Source: Paenibacillus campinasensis
Lineage (GTDB): Bacteria > Bacillota > Bacilli > Paenibacillales > Paenibacillaceae
Assembly: GCF_002272015.1 (NCBI RefSeq)
Contig: NZ_NPBY01000014.1
Span: forward strand, 1 to 61,110
Direction: 5' to 3'
DNA length: 61,110 bases
Shown: piece by piece, positions 27,658-37,877 of the stretch
How the letters are laid out: every line of letters starts with the position of its first letter
Position numbering within the stretch: the stretch's first letter is position 1
Program-made: the position numbers and the translations under genes
The notes under the pieces: model-generated
What the model was told of the DNA's origin: nothing
The model's input: only the letters and a program-made list of their open reading frames with translations
Database searches by the model: none

Positions 27658-29271
27658 ATGCGAAAAAGAGTAAACGTTTTCACTTCTATCGTCTTGATCA
27701 CGGCCTTGCTCCTGGCAGGGTGCAGCTCGGGAGGGAGTCGGAGCGAATCGGCGGAATCCCCTGATCGTACCTCAGGAGAGAAGGTAAAGCTGACGGCGAT
27801 TATGATCAAGCATCCGTTAACGAAGCCGCTTGCCGACATGGAGTGGCTTCAGAAGGTGGAGGACGCCGCTGGCGTGGATATTGAATGGCAGGAGATTACC
27901 GCCGATTGGGGCCAGAAAAAAGGAACGATGCTCGCCAGCGGAGACATCCCGGATCTGTTTATCGGGCCCAATGTGATTACAGACGCGGATTTTGCCCAGT
28001 TCCAAGGGCTGTTTCAGGACCTGACCGAGATGCTGGATCTGGCTCCCAATGTACAGACGATGTTCAATGAACGTCCTGAGACACAGCAGATTGCAACCCA
28101 GGCTGACGGGAAAATATACGGGCTGCCCAAGTACCAGCGTTTCTGGCCGGACACGGCCTCCAGACAGTACATCAATCAGCAATGGCTGGATGAGCTGGGG
28201 CTTGAGATGCCGACGACGTGGGATGAGTTATATGAGGTGCTGCTCGCCTTCAAAGAGCGCGATGCCAACGGCAACGGCGATATGAACGACGAAATTCCGA
28301 TGGATTGGCCTGGCGGCATCGGCGGAAACTTTAACGCTGCACTGCTGCTGGGCAGCATGGGCATTACGTTGTCGGAGGGAAGCAGCCAAGGCTATTTTGT
28401 AGAGGATGGTCAGGTAAAGAACTTCCTGATTGACGAACGCTATAAAACGATGGTGATATTTCTGAACAAGCTGTATAAGGCCGGGCTGATCAACCCCGAG
28501 GTATTCACGCATGATTACACTAAATACCAATCGATCGCCAGGGGCGATGGGGACACCGCCAAAGTCGGGTTCACCTGGGGCTGGGTCGCTTCAGACCGGT
28601 TCGGGGAACGGGTAGCCTCGCAGTACGTATCCTTGCCGCCGCTTAAAGTATCGGATGATTATACGGGCAAGCTGTCCTGGAGTTATGACTACAACTCCCT
28701 GAACTACGGGGTGAACCATATCGTGATGTCTGCAAGAACGAAAAATAAGGAGGCGGCCATGCGCTTGATCAACGAACTGTATGATCCGGAAGTGGGCATG
28801 CAGGTGCTGTTTGGCTCCATCGGCCCGAATATTCAGGATAACGGGGACGGGAGCTACACCATTCTTCCTCCTGGAAATCCAGAGATGGACCCGGGGACAT
28901 GGAAATGGACATCCACGATGGCCGACCACGGCGCTTTCTATATACCGGATTCGCTCCAGCTTACGCTTGGCAAAGACATGCAGGAGGTCATCGAGCAGTC
29001 GGAACCCTTGCAGGAGGCGCTGCAGGTGGATCTGGACAAGGATGTGTTTCCGGCAATGTTTATTAAATATTCGATGATGGACAACAACACGATGAGTTTG
29101 AACAATACCAATATCATGAATCTGGCAGAGTCGAGCTTTGCCAAGTGGGTGACCAAGGGCGGTATAGAGGCCGAGTGGGACGCGTATGTCAGAGAAGCCC
29201 AGAAGGCCGGCATCACCCAGAACCTGGAGATTATGCAGAAGTACTACGACGAGTACAGAAGCAATCATTGA
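27658..29271 (+). CDS. Oligosaccharide ABC importer lipoprotein (LplA-like)
   Basis: The 537-residue protein has a signal peptide with lipobox LLAGC (Cys22), a charged Ser/Glu linker, and a large solute-binding domain of the LplA/YtcQ class (DANGNGDMNDEIP near residue 200, typical of this class). It delivers a glycan fragment to the two permeases downstream. GGAGG lies seven bases before the ATG. The ligand is unknown; related systems import plant-polysaccharide oligomers. Confidence 0.92.
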   Translation: MRKRVNVFTSIVLITALLLAGCSSGGSRSESAESPDRTSGEKVKLTAIMIKHPLTKPLADMEWLQKVEDAAGVDIEWQEITADWGQKKGTMLASGDIPDLFIGPNVITDADFAQFQGLFQDLTEMLDLAPNVQTMFNERPETQQIATQADGKIYGLPKYQRFWPDTASRQYINQQWLDELGLEMPTTWDELYEVLLAFKERDANGNGDMNDEIPMDWPGGIGGNFNAALLLGSMGITLSEGSSQGYFVEDGQVKNFLIDERYKTMVIFLNKLYKAGLINPEVFTHDYTKYQSIARGDGDTAKVGFTWGWVASDRFGERVASQYVSLPPLKVSDDYTGKLSWSYDYNSLNYGVNHIVMSARTKNKEAAMRLINELYDPEVGMQVLFGSIGPNIQDNGDGSYTILPPGNPEMDPGTWKWTSTMADHGAFYIPDSLQLTLGKDMQEVIEQSEPLQEALQVDLDKDVFPAMFIKYSMMDNNTMSLNNTNIMNLAESSFAKWVTKGGIEAEWDAYVREAQKAGITQNLEIMQKYYDEYRSNH

Positions 29272-29370
29272 TGTCTGATCAACATGGAATGATGCCATGT
29301 CTAGTCTAGCGGCCGTATAGGCCGTATCAACGCCTGGACGGGCATTTCCGTTAAGCTGAGGGGGGATAGG

Positions 29371-30282
29371 ATGCGGATCCACAAAGGAATATCGTCCATA
29401 ATACGAGACTATCAGCTATGGCTGATGATTATGCCAGCGATTCTCGTCATATTGATCTTTAATTATATACCGATGTACGGTATTCAGCTCGCTTTCCGGG
29501 ATTACGATTTCAGCAAGGGCCTCACCGGAGGGGAATGGCGCGGGCTGGCGTATTTCCAGCAATTCATCGATAGCTATCTGTTCACCGACCTCATGCGGAA
29601 TACCTTTCTGATTAGTTTGTCCAGCATTGTGCTGGGCTTTCCGGCCCCGATCATTCTAGCGTTGATTCTGAATCAGATCCGGCGAAAAAAGATGAAGCAG
29701 CTGATGCAAACCACCGTCTATTTGCCGCATTTTATTTCGATTATCGTGCTTGTTGGCATGCTGAATGTGCTGCTGTCCTCGGAGACCGGGGTGGTCGGAC
29801 ATTTCATGAAATCCATAGGACTCGGACATATCCAGCTGCTGGCATCCACGTCGACCTTCATCCCGGTATACGTGCTCTCCGACATTTGGCAGCACTGCGG
29901 CTGGAACAGCATCATTTATCTTGCTGCCTTGTCCTCGGTGGACCCCCAGCTGTATGACGCGGCCAAGATCGACGGGGCAAGCCGGTGGCAGACGATCCGT
30001 TATATTGATTTTCCGGCCCTTGTGCCGACCATCATTATTCTGTTTATTCTCAGTATGGGCAACATCCTCAGCACTGGCTTTGAAAAGATATTTCTGATGC
30101 AAAATTCGCTTAATTTGCCGGTATCTGAAGTGATAGCCACTTATGTATATAAAATCGGGATCGTATCCAGCCAGTTCAGCCTGGCCTCGGCCATTGGACT
30201 GTTTAATACGCTCATCAACTTTGTGTTTCTGTTTGCGATGAATATGATCTCCAAGAAAGCATCCAATCAAAGCCTATTCTAA
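29371..30282 (+). CDS. ABC permease, LplB-like
   Basis: The 303-residue permease has six membrane segments and the loop YDAAKIDGASRWQTIRYIDFP at about residues 192-212. The N-terminus HKGISSIIRDYQLWLMIMPA is characteristic of the LplB branch. AGGGGGGATAGG precedes the ATG. Confidence 0.92.
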   Translation: MRIHKGISSIIRDYQLWLMIMPAILVILIFNYIPMYGIQLAFRDYDFSKGLTGGEWRGLAYFQQFIDSYLFTDLMRNTFLISLSSIVLGFPAPIILALILNQIRRKKMKQLMQTTVYLPHFISIIVLVGMLNVLLSSETGVVGHFMKSIGLGHIQLLASTSTFIPVYVLSDIWQHCGWNSIIYLAALSSVDPQLYDAAKIDGASRWQTIRYIDFPALVPTIIILFILSMGNILSTGFEKIFLMQNSLNLPVSEVIATYVYKIGIVSSQFSLASAIGLFNTLINFVFLFAMNMISKKASNQSLF

Positions 30283-30306
30283 CGAAGAGAGGAAGGAGGG
30301 ACCAAG

Positions 30307-31206
30307 ATGGGGCATACCGGATGGCGCGTTAGCGGAAAAGAGATCACATTTAAGATGATGCTGGCGTTTGTGTGCACGATCATCTTTCTGTTGATCGCTT
30401 ACCCGCTCTATTTTATCGTTATTGCATCCTTTAGCGATTCAACCCTGGTATCAACAGGGAAGGTGCTGTTCTTTCCGAAAAACATCAGTTTGTTTGGATA
30501 TCGGGAAATTTTTCAGGACGCGAGGATTTGGACGGGGTATCGCAATACGGTGTTTTACACCCTGTTTGGCACCCTGGTCAATATGCTGTTTACGCTGCCG
30601 GCTGCTTACGTGCTGTCCAGGCGGGAGTTTCGGCCGAGACGGGTCATCATGTTCTTCTTTGTCGTCACGATGTTTTTTAACGGGGGGTTGATCCCAACCT
30701 ATTTGCTGATGAAGGATTTGCATTTGACCAACACGATATGGGTGTTCATCATTCCGTTTTCCGTGAATGTGTTTTATTTGATTATCGCCCGTACGTTTTT
30801 TGAAAACTCGCTGCCGCAGGAGCTGCATGAGGCGGCTGTAATGGACGGCTGCTCTCACTTCACCTTCTTTGTTAAAGTGGCTCTGCCGCTGTCGAAGGCG
30901 CTCATATCCGTTATCGGTCTCTATTATTTGGTCGGACACTGGAATGATTTTTTCACCGCCCTGATCTACATTCGGGATAACCATCTGCAGCCGCTGCAGA
31001 TCGTGCTGCGGGATATTTTGCTCTCCAATCAGGTGTTTGCCGGAGGGGCGGGAACAGGTGGAGACGCCGGAGGTTATGCCCAGCGATATGCCGATCAGAT
31101 CAAGTACGGTGTCATTATTGTATCGACCCTGCCGATTCTCATGATCTATCCGTTTATTCAAAAGTATTTTGAGAAGGGGGTCATGATCGGGTCGATCAAA
31201 GGTTAA
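30307..31206 (+). CDS. ABC permease, LplC/YtcP-like
   Basis: The 299-residue partner permease has six membrane segments and the loop HEAAVMDGCSHFTFFVKVALP. The C-terminus EKGVMIGSIKG is typical of the LplC branch. A strong AGGAGGG lies upstream. No ATPase gene is present; a shared MsmX-type ATPase is likely. A hairpin follows the stop. Confidence 0.93.
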   Translation: MGHTGWRVSGKEITFKMMLAFVCTIIFLLIAYPLYFIVIASFSDSTLVSTGKVLFFPKNISLFGYREIFQDARIWTGYRNTVFYTLFGTLVNMLFTLPAAYVLSRREFRPRRVIMFFFVVTMFFNGGLIPTYLLMKDLHLTNTIWVFIIPFSVNVFYLIIARTFFENSLPQELHEAAVMDGCSHFTFFVKVALPLSKALISVIGLYYLVGHWNDFFTALIYIRDNHLQPLQIVLRDILLSNQVFAGGAGTGGDAGGYAQRYADQIKYGVIIVSTLPILMIYPFIQKYFEKGVMIGSIKG

Positions 31207-31218
31207 GTAACCTGAAAA

Positions 31219-31262
31219 ACGCCTCGGGTGCCCCTGCGTTGTGCAGGTGCCTCGAGGCGTCC
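31219..31262 (+). terminator. Terminator of the LplABC-like operon
   Basis: ACGCCTCG pairs with CGAGGCGT around an inner CCTGC/GCAGG stem. The T tract is weak. Confidence 0.65.
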
Positions 31263-31372
31263 TTATGAGCTTATACAACACTTCATGAATGATGACTCAA
31301 GTAGAGCCGCAGGCAGTACCGCAAGACAGCCAATGGCTGTGGGGCGGCTGTCTGCATGATTACCTTTCGCGT

Positions 31373-34300
31373 TTACGCTTGCCGATAATTCATTTCCGGA
31401 ATGACAAAAGAGATGCTGGTTCCCTCGTTCGGCACGCTTCGAACGACCAGGCCCGACCCATAAGTCTGGATCAGCCGGCGATGCGTATTGTACATGCCGA
31501 TGCCGCGCTTCGCCGGACCGGGCTCATCCAGCAGATGAAGCACTTTCTCCGGCTCCATTCCTTTGCCGTTGTCCTTGACTTCCACGAGGATATGCTGCTC
31601 CTGCCGGACAATCCGGATGCGGATTGTACCGCCCTTGGCTTTCTGCAGGATGCCATGCCGAACGGCATTTTCAACCAGGGGCTGAATGGTGAGCGGAGGC
31701 AGAACCATATCGATCTCCGGATCAACGTCCCATGCAATCGTCATTCGGTTGCTGTGGCGCTCTTGTTCGACATAGAGATAGGCGCGTACCAGTTCAAGCT
31801 CCTGCGAAAGCGAAACGAACTGATCCGAATTCTGATAATGGAAGCTGATCTGCAGATAAGAGCTGAACGCTTCGCTCAGGCTGCGCATCCGGTCAAGGTC
31901 AATCTCGCTGAGGGCCATAATTGAGTTCAAGGTATTAAACAGAAAGTGCGGGTGAATTTGCGCCTGTAAATACGCAGCCTCCATGCGGAGCCGCTCATCA
32001 ATCGAGCGCTTCATCGCGGTTAAGGAGCGAATGCGGTATTTCAGTTCCAGCGAATCCACCGGCTTGGTCACATAGTCATTGGCGCCGGCTTGAAACCCCG
32101 TATAGATGTCTGCCGCCTCGCTGCGTGCGGTCAGCAGCAGCACAGGGAGCTCGGAAGGGCTAAAGCGCTCCCGGATTCGGCGCGTCAGCTCATACCCCGA
32201 CATTTGGGGCATCATGACATCCGTGATGACAAGATCCCAGGACTTGGTGCCGAGCAGCTCCAGCGCCTCGCTGCCTGACGAAGCAAACGTAATATGGTAA
32301 GGCTCCTGAAACAGGATTCCTCCGAGCACTCTCAGATTGACCCTGTCGTCATCTACGGCGAGCACGTTGAACGGATGCTTGGCCGTGACGGTATCAGCCT
32401 CCGGTGGAAGCAGGCTCAGTTGATCGAGCTGGCTGCCCTCCACGATATAGCTGAATGACTCTTGACCCGCGGCCAGCTCAGCTGCCGCCTCGTCGCCTGT
32501 CGCTTCCGCGACAGGCAGCATGAACGCAAAGGTGGAGCCTTGTCCAAGCTCCGACGTAACGCTTAGCGTTCCGCCATGCAGCTCCACCAGCTCTTTGCTG
32601 ATGCTGAGCCCAAGCCCGATTCCCTTGGCATCGTTAAAGCCGGGATGCCCCTGTTCATAAGGAAGGAATACGCGCTGGCGCGTCTCCTCATCCATGCCCA
32701 CACCGGTATCGGTGACTTCGATCAGGACGTGATCGTTCACCACCTTGGCACTTACGGTGATCGTTCCGGCTTCGGTAAATTTAAGTGCGTTATGAAGCAG
32801 ATTCAGCAAAATCTGCAGCAGCCGTTTTTCATCAGCCAAAATGTAAGGAAGCTGCTCCGGGATATCCATCCGCATCTCTACGCCCGCTGCCTTTGGCGTA
32901 AATTTCAGAATATCGAATACGCCATGAACGACCGATTGCAGTGACATCGGCTTCGTCTTAAGCATGATTCGCTTCTCCCTCAGGCGGACGGCATCCAGCA
33001 GATCATTCAGCAGATGAGACATCTGATGACCGAGGGTGACAAGCAGCTTCAGATCCTCCACGCTTCGGTATGTCATGCCGGCCTGTTCCCTGTCGGCGAC
33101 GCTTTGCGCGATATTGATGATGCCGTGCAGCGGCGTTCTCAGCTCATGCGAAGTGTTGGCAAGGAACCGGTCTTTCATCTTGTCCGCAGCTTTCAGCTCT
33201 TCGTTCAGCTGGCTGATTTGCTGGGTATTGTGGTAATAGCGGCTGAACCAGTAGGACGAAAATCCGACGACGGCAGCCAGAATATCAAAAGGATAATAGA
33301 CAACAGGCAGTTCTATAAATATTTCACTGATGGACCATGCCACCCCGCAGAAGATCCCGCTCGATGACAGCAACAAATAGATGGCGTGCTTGCGGCTTTC
33401 CATGACCATGCGCACAAATCGGTACAGGAATACCGGCATCGGAAGCAGATAGAATGCCGAGAACACCCGGTAGTGATAGGTAACTGACACCCAAGATGGC
33501 GGAGCAAACAGCACAAACACCGAATATAGCAGCAGCAGGGCGGAATAAATGTAAAACCAGGTGCCTTTTGTAGGCTTGCCATAAAATCTGCTGCTTAACT
33601 TGACGAAGAAGAAGACCATCCACATGTACGAAAGGAGTCTGATTTTCAGCGTCCATTCATAGTTGAGCGGCACCCATTGCAGCAGAATTGAGTCTGTACT
33701 GATGGCGACCGTAATAGCCGTAATGAGCATCATCAGAAGAAAATCAAGCAGCATGAACTCCCGTGGGTTTAAGAAATACAAGATACATGCATAAAGCGCA
33801 TGCAGCAGCAAAATGACAAAGGTGATGAGCTGAAGATCAACCGACACGCCGTAGGTGCGGTCGATCTCTTCCTCAGAGCCCAGCATAACGGATCTTGCAA
33901 TTCCGCCGACGAACGGTTCGTCAAAATTAGCCACGCGAATAAAAAGCTCAATTTCTTCAGCATCGCGAGCACCGTCATAGTCAACGACCAATGAGTTTCG
34001 GACCGGCACATAGGAATCTGCATTCGTTCCTATTTGGCCGATTTGCAGCAGGGTAGTTCCGTTGATCTCGACTTCGGCGGATAGCCGGATCTCCGACAGC
34101 CACAGCGATATCGGCGTTCCTAAAGGCTCGTCCAGCATAATTCGGAGTCTGTAAGTCCCCACACCGAAGGCAGTTTCAGCAAACTCTGAGCTGACGTCCC
34201 GCCAGCTCTGGGGCACCTGAATATAGTGAGGCTTCAGCGCTTGTTGCTGTAGCTCTGCCCTTCCGATAAGCACGCCAGGATAAAATTCCCATTCTCCGTC

Positions 34301-34528
34301 GATCGGGATTGCCGGCAACGGATTAAGCTGATAATCGCGCAGATCCAGAACCCCATGCTCAGCTGAGGGATGAGGCGGCAAGGAGTATGCCTGCAGCCAA
34401 ATCAGCCGCATGCCCAGAAGCACAGCCAGAAATATAATGACAATCAAGAAGTTTTTTAGTATGGATTTTCTGATGATTTTATCAGGCATTATGGCACCGT
34501 CCGCTTTAGCATGTAGTTTCATTATCAT
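31373..34528 (-). CDS. Hybrid sensor kinase: 7TM sensor, HisKA kinase, receiver, LytS-type kinase
   Basis: The 1051-residue protein has an N-terminal TM, an extracellular beta-sandwich (about 60-220), and a 7TM region of the 7TMR-DISM type (about 230-435). A HisKA box follows with His461 (TSHELRTPL) and its HATPase (GVGMDEE, GIGLGLSISKELVE). The receiver has acidic residues in AVDDDRVN, phospho-acceptor Asp770 (ITDVMMPQMSG) and Lys in VTKPVD. A LytS-type kinase module carries His859 (HPHFLFNTLNSI) with its own HATPase (IQPLVENAVRHG, NGKGM). Both kinase modules look intact. There is no DNA-binding domain, so it must signal to a separate regulator. It is convergent with the LplABC-like operon. 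The start is uncertain: ATGs at 34528, 34522 and 34489 all lack a strong ribosome site. Confidence 0.9.
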   Translation of the reverse strand: MIMKLHAKADGAIMPDKIIRKSILKNFLIVIIFLAVLLGMRLIWLQAYSLPPHPSAEHGVLDLRDYQLNPLPAIPIDGEWEFYPGVLIGRAELQQQALKPHYIQVPQSWRDVSSEFAETAFGVGTYRLRIMLDEPLGTPISLWLSEIRLSAEVEINGTTLLQIGQIGTNADSYVPVRNSLVVDYDGARDAEEIELFIRVANFDEPFVGGIARSVMLGSEEEIDRTYGVSVDLQLITFVILLLHALYACILYFLNPREFMLLDFLLMMLITAITVAISTDSILLQWVPLNYEWTLKIRLLSYMWMVFFFVKLSSRFYGKPTKGTWFYIYSALLLLYSVFVLFAPPSWVSVTYHYRVFSAFYLLPMPVFLYRFVRMVMESRKHAIYLLLSSSGIFCGVAWSISEIFIELPVVYYPFDILAAVVGFSSYWFSRYYHNTQQISQLNEELKAADKMKDRFLANTSHELRTPLHGIINIAQSVADREQAGMTYRSVEDLKLLVTLGHQMSHLLNDLLDAVRLREKRIMLKTKPMSLQSVVHGVFDILKFTPKAAGVEMRMDIPEQLPYILADEKRLLQILLNLLHNALKFTEAGTITVSAKVVNDHVLIEVTDTGVGMDEETRQRVFLPYEQGHPGFNDAKGIGLGLSISKELVELHGGTLSVTSELGQGSTFAFMLPVAEATGDEAAAELAAGQESFSYIVEGSQLDQLSLLPPEADTVTAKHPFNVLAVDDDRVNLRVLGGILFQEPYHITFASSGSEALELLGTKSWDLVITDVMMPQMSGYELTRRIRERFSPSELPVLLLTARSEAADIYTGFQAGANDYVTKPVDSLELKYRIRSLTAMKRSIDERLRMEAAYLQAQIHPHFLFNTLNSIMALSEIDLDRMRSLSEAFSSYLQISFHYQNSDQFVSLSQELELVRAYLYVEQERHSNRMTIAWDVDPEIDMVLPPLTIQPLVENAVRHGILQKAKGGTIRIRIVRQEQHILVEVKDNGKGMEPEKVLHLLDEPGPAKRGIGMYNTHRRLIQTYGSGLVVRSVPNEGTSISFVIPEMNYRQA

Positions 34529-34621
34529 ACGAAAAAAATCCCGGCGCGTACAGAAGAAAGTCAGGACAATGGCTTAATATTTCTCTATATGAGTCATAAG
34601 ACCTTGATTCTAAAGACCTAT

Positions 34622-34659
34622 AAAAACTCGCCTTACTCCTGAAATGGAATAAGGCGAGT
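34622..34659 (-). terminator. Terminator of the MMPL gene
   Basis: On the minus strand ACTCGCCTTA pairs with TAAGGCGAGT, followed by TTTTA. Confidence 0.85.
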
Positions 34660-34706
34660 AAAGTGAATGGAACTGTCCCGGTTATGAGGCTATAACGAAT
34701 CAATAA

Positions 34707-37700
34707 TTACATATGAATATCTCGGTTGGTGCTGACCGCATCCTTAGGCGACTCTTTCGGTGTGAACGGCCACCAGTTCGCACGTCCGAACAAACGCACC
34801 ATCACAGGGACGAAGAACGGAAGGAACACGAGGGCGTACAGTACAAGACCGACGAGTACAACCGTGGCAATCTGCATCATCGACAGCACACCGGACGGAT
34901 ACATGGCTGCGAAGGTGCCGCCAAGGATGACCACCGCAGACAGGATGACGGTTCCCATATTTCGCATCGCGTGAAGGATGGCGTCTTTAACGTCCCAGGT
35001 TTTGTTCTCGTTAAACCGGGCCATCAGGAAGATGCTGTAATCGACGCCGAGCGCAATCAGCATGACGAAGCTGAAGAACGGTGTCGCCCATGTAATTCCG
35101 GAATAGCCGAGCCCGTTCACGAAGATCAGTTCGGTCACGCCGACAGAGGTGAAGTACGTAATGACCAGAGAGATAATCAGATAGATCGGCATCACGATGG
35201 AACGGAGAAGCACGATCAGGATTATGAAGATGCCGGTGAGCATTAAAATAACAGTTCGGCTGTAATCATCATTTGAGATCGTTTGCAGATCATGGTTGGT
35301 GCTCGTAATTCCGCTGATGGCCACTTCGGCATTTTCCAGCTTCGTATGAGCCACCGCGCGTTCTACAGCGGACAGGATCTGCTCAAGACTGTCCATCGCT
35401 TCCTCGCTGTACGGATTGGCTGACAGCACGACATCCAGCTTCATCACCTTGCGGTTATCGGACAGGTAAGTGTCGAAGACGGTCTGGAAATCGCTGTTCT
35501 CCAGCGCTTCTTGCGGAATGAAGAATCCGCTCAGTTCCTCATCCTGGATGCTTTGAAGCTGTTCTAGGTATCCTTGGGCGGAACCCAGGCCATCCGAGAT
35601 TTGCCGCAGCCCGTCGGCGCTTGCAGTCAGCCCTTCGGTCAGCTCACCGATTTGGCCGGTTAGTTCGCTGAAGCCGTCTGCCAGCTGCTTCTGTCCGCCT
35701 TCCAGCTGTCCCAGCCCATCGGTGATGGACGGAATCTGCCCGACGATTTGCTGCTGTCCATCTGCGGCCTGCGACAGTCCGGCTTGCAGTTCACCAATGC
35801 CGGCCACAATCTGCTTCAGCCCCTCGGCAAGCGCGTCCTGCCCAGCGGCTGCCTGTGCATATCCGGCATTCGCTTCTTCAACGCCGGCAGCAGCGCCTTT
35901 TATCTGCTCTGATATTTGTCCCAGCCCGGCTGCCAACTGGGCTGCGCCGGATCCGGCTTGGGTTACGGTTCCTTTAATGGTCAGGTAATCCGGATTTTGC
36001 AGCAGATCCGGGTGGCTGCTCTCCAATCCGGAGAAGGAGGCATCCAGACTGCTCAGGGCAGCTGCAACACCATCCAGCTGCTCTCTGATGCCGGCAACGC
36101 CGCCGTCAAGCGCGGATAATCCGCTGCCAAGCTGCTTGTAGCCTTCCAGCAGCTGGGCGTGCGCATCCGCCAGCTCCTTGGCGCTGTCGGCCGCTTGCTG
36201 CAAGCCGGCTTTCAATTCGCCGGCGCCGGCGGAGCCGCTCGCAATCCCTTGCTGGATCGCGCTCAAGGCCTGACCAAGCTCGCCAATGCCCTGCTTCAGA
36301 TCCGCTGTCCCCTGGGTCAGCTCCATGGCGCCGGCAGCGGCTTCGCTCAGCTTGGGCGCATTTTCACTCAGCTGTTTGCCGGCCTCGGACAGGCCATTTT
36401 CAATTTCATTTAGCCCGCCTTGAGTCTGATCCAGGCCCTCATTTAAAGTCTGAACCTGTGTCGGGATCAGGAAGTCATGAATTTGTTCCCCGGTCGGGCG
36501 CGAGAGGCTGCGAACTGCAGAAACGCCGTCAACCTTTTCGATCTCTCGGCTGATTTTCTCTGCCAGACCGACATATTCGGCCGTATCCATCAGGTCATCG
36601 TTTCGGATGACAACGGTAGAAGGCATGGATTCACCAGGTCCGAAGCTCTCAGAGATGATATTAAATCCTTTGACCGACTCGTATTGCGGCCCGATCTCCT
36701 CCAGACTGTTAAAGGACAGCTTGCCGCTATAGGTGAGAAGGAACGGTGCTACGATGACTGCAACAACGAGCAGCGACGCCAGGGGACGCTTGAGCGAGAA
36801 TGCCCCGGCGGCTCCCCACAGCTTGTTCTCCGAGTGCTCCAGACTGCCGCGGGAAGGCCAGAAGAGCGCCTTGCCCAGCAGTGCCATGAAGAAGGGCACC
36901 ACGGTCAGCAATGCAATTAGCATGATCGCAATACCGACGGCTACGGCAACTGCGGATTTGTACAGAATGAATTCAGACAGGCCGATGGCAATAAAGCCAA
37001 CAAATACCGCGAGGCCGGAGTATATGACTGTACCGCCGGCTTTGCGGTAAGTTTCGATAACCGCTGTTTTGGTATCCTCAGCGGCTGCCAATTCCTCCTT
37101 AAAGCGGCTGATCAGCAAAATGCAGTAATCGGTGCCGATCCCGAACATGACAGCGACCATGAATACCTGGGTAAAGGTCGAAATCGGGAAATCGAATCGG
37201 TCGACTAGAAAGGAGACCACCGATTGAGACACAATGTAGCTCAAGCCCACGGTCAGCAGTGGCACAAACGGAGCAACAAAGGAACGGAACACAATGAATA
37301 GAATGACGAGAATGAAAACGACAGTAATATATTCCGTTTTCTTCAGCCCTTCCTCGGAGCTGACGATGGTATCCTCATTGATGAGGCCTTCACTGGTCAG
37401 ATAATGGTCTGCTGTTACGTCTGCCAGCAGCTCTTTCACCTGCCCCGGCAACTGCTTGACTGCTTCCTGGCCTCCGCTGACCTGGAGCGCAACCATAATG
37501 GTGTTGCCGTCTGCCGCGATCAGCGTATCCGCCAGCTCCGACTGTGTGAACGGATCGTTAATGGAGGTGATGCTGAGCTTATCTCTATTCTCGCTCAGAC
37601 GCTCCACGCCCTGGCGTATACTGTCTTGATCCGCCTCGCTTAATCCGTCAGGCTTGTTGAAGACAAGCGCCACCTGACTCAGCGAACGGCCGTCCTCACT

Positions 37701-37877
37701 GTCGGAGGCTTCCCTTAGTATTTGAGAAGCTCTCGAGGAGGAGTAGCCATCCGGAACGGAGAGCTGTCCCTTCTCTCTTACAAGATCCGCCATGGATGGC
37801 GCCGTTAGAAACAAGCCAGCGGCTACAGCAATCCATAGGATCATGATGAACCATCTTGCTCTCAGTATGGTTTTCAA
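34707..37877 (-). CDS. MMPL-family (RND-type) exporter with coiled repeat domain
   Basis: The 1056-residue protein has two MMPL halves. The first has a TM near residue 10, an extracellular loop, and about five TM segments at 170-370. The second has five TM segments at about 880-1035. Between them, about residues 470-770 is a long extracellular stretch of GL-x-x-L-x-x-G repeats rich in Gln, Ala and Gly, like the Pip/YhgE-type heptad repeats. It resembles B. subtilis YdgH but is longer. Proton-driven export of a lipid or drug is the family role. The start overlaps the MarR stop as ATGA. Confidence 0.92.
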   Translation of the reverse strand: MKTILRARWFIMILWIAVAAGLFLTAPSMADLVREKGQLSVPDGYSSSRASQILREASDSEDGRSLSQVALVFNKPDGLSEADQDSIRQGVERLSENRDKLSITSINDPFTQSELADTLIAADGNTIMVALQVSGGQEAVKQLPGQVKELLADVTADHYLTSEGLINEDTIVSSEEGLKKTEYITVVFILVILFIVFRSFVAPFVPLLTVGLSYIVSQSVVSFLVDRFDFPISTFTQVFMVAVMFGIGTDYCILLISRFKEELAAAEDTKTAVIETYRKAGGTVIYSGLAVFVGFIAIGLSEFILYKSAVAVAVGIAIMLIALLTVVPFFMALLGKALFWPSRGSLEHSENKLWGAAGAFSLKRPLASLLVVAVIVAPFLLTYSGKLSFNSLEEIGPQYESVKGFNIISESFGPGESMPSTVVIRNDDLMDTAEYVGLAEKISREIEKVDGVSAVRSLSRPTGEQIHDFLIPTQVQTLNEGLDQTQGGLNEIENGLSEAGKQLSENAPKLSEAAAGAMELTQGTADLKQGIGELGQALSAIQQGIASGSAGAGELKAGLQQAADSAKELADAHAQLLEGYKQLGSGLSALDGGVAGIREQLDGVAAALSSLDASFSGLESSHPDLLQNPDYLTIKGTVTQAGSGAAQLAAGLGQISEQIKGAAAGVEEANAGYAQAAAGQDALAEGLKQIVAGIGELQAGLSQAADGQQQIVGQIPSITDGLGQLEGGQKQLADGFSELTGQIGELTEGLTASADGLRQISDGLGSAQGYLEQLQSIQDEELSGFFIPQEALENSDFQTVFDTYLSDNRKVMKLDVVLSANPYSEEAMDSLEQILSAVERAVAHTKLENAEVAISGITSTNHDLQTISNDDYSRTVILMLTGIFIILIVLLRSIVMPIYLIISLVITYFTSVGVTELIFVNGLGYSGITWATPFFSFVMLIALGVDYSIFLMARFNENKTWDVKDAILHAMRNMGTVILSAVVILGGTFAAMYPSGVLSMMQIATVVLVGLVLYALVFLPFFVPVMVRLFGRANWWPFTPKESPKDAVSTNRDIHM

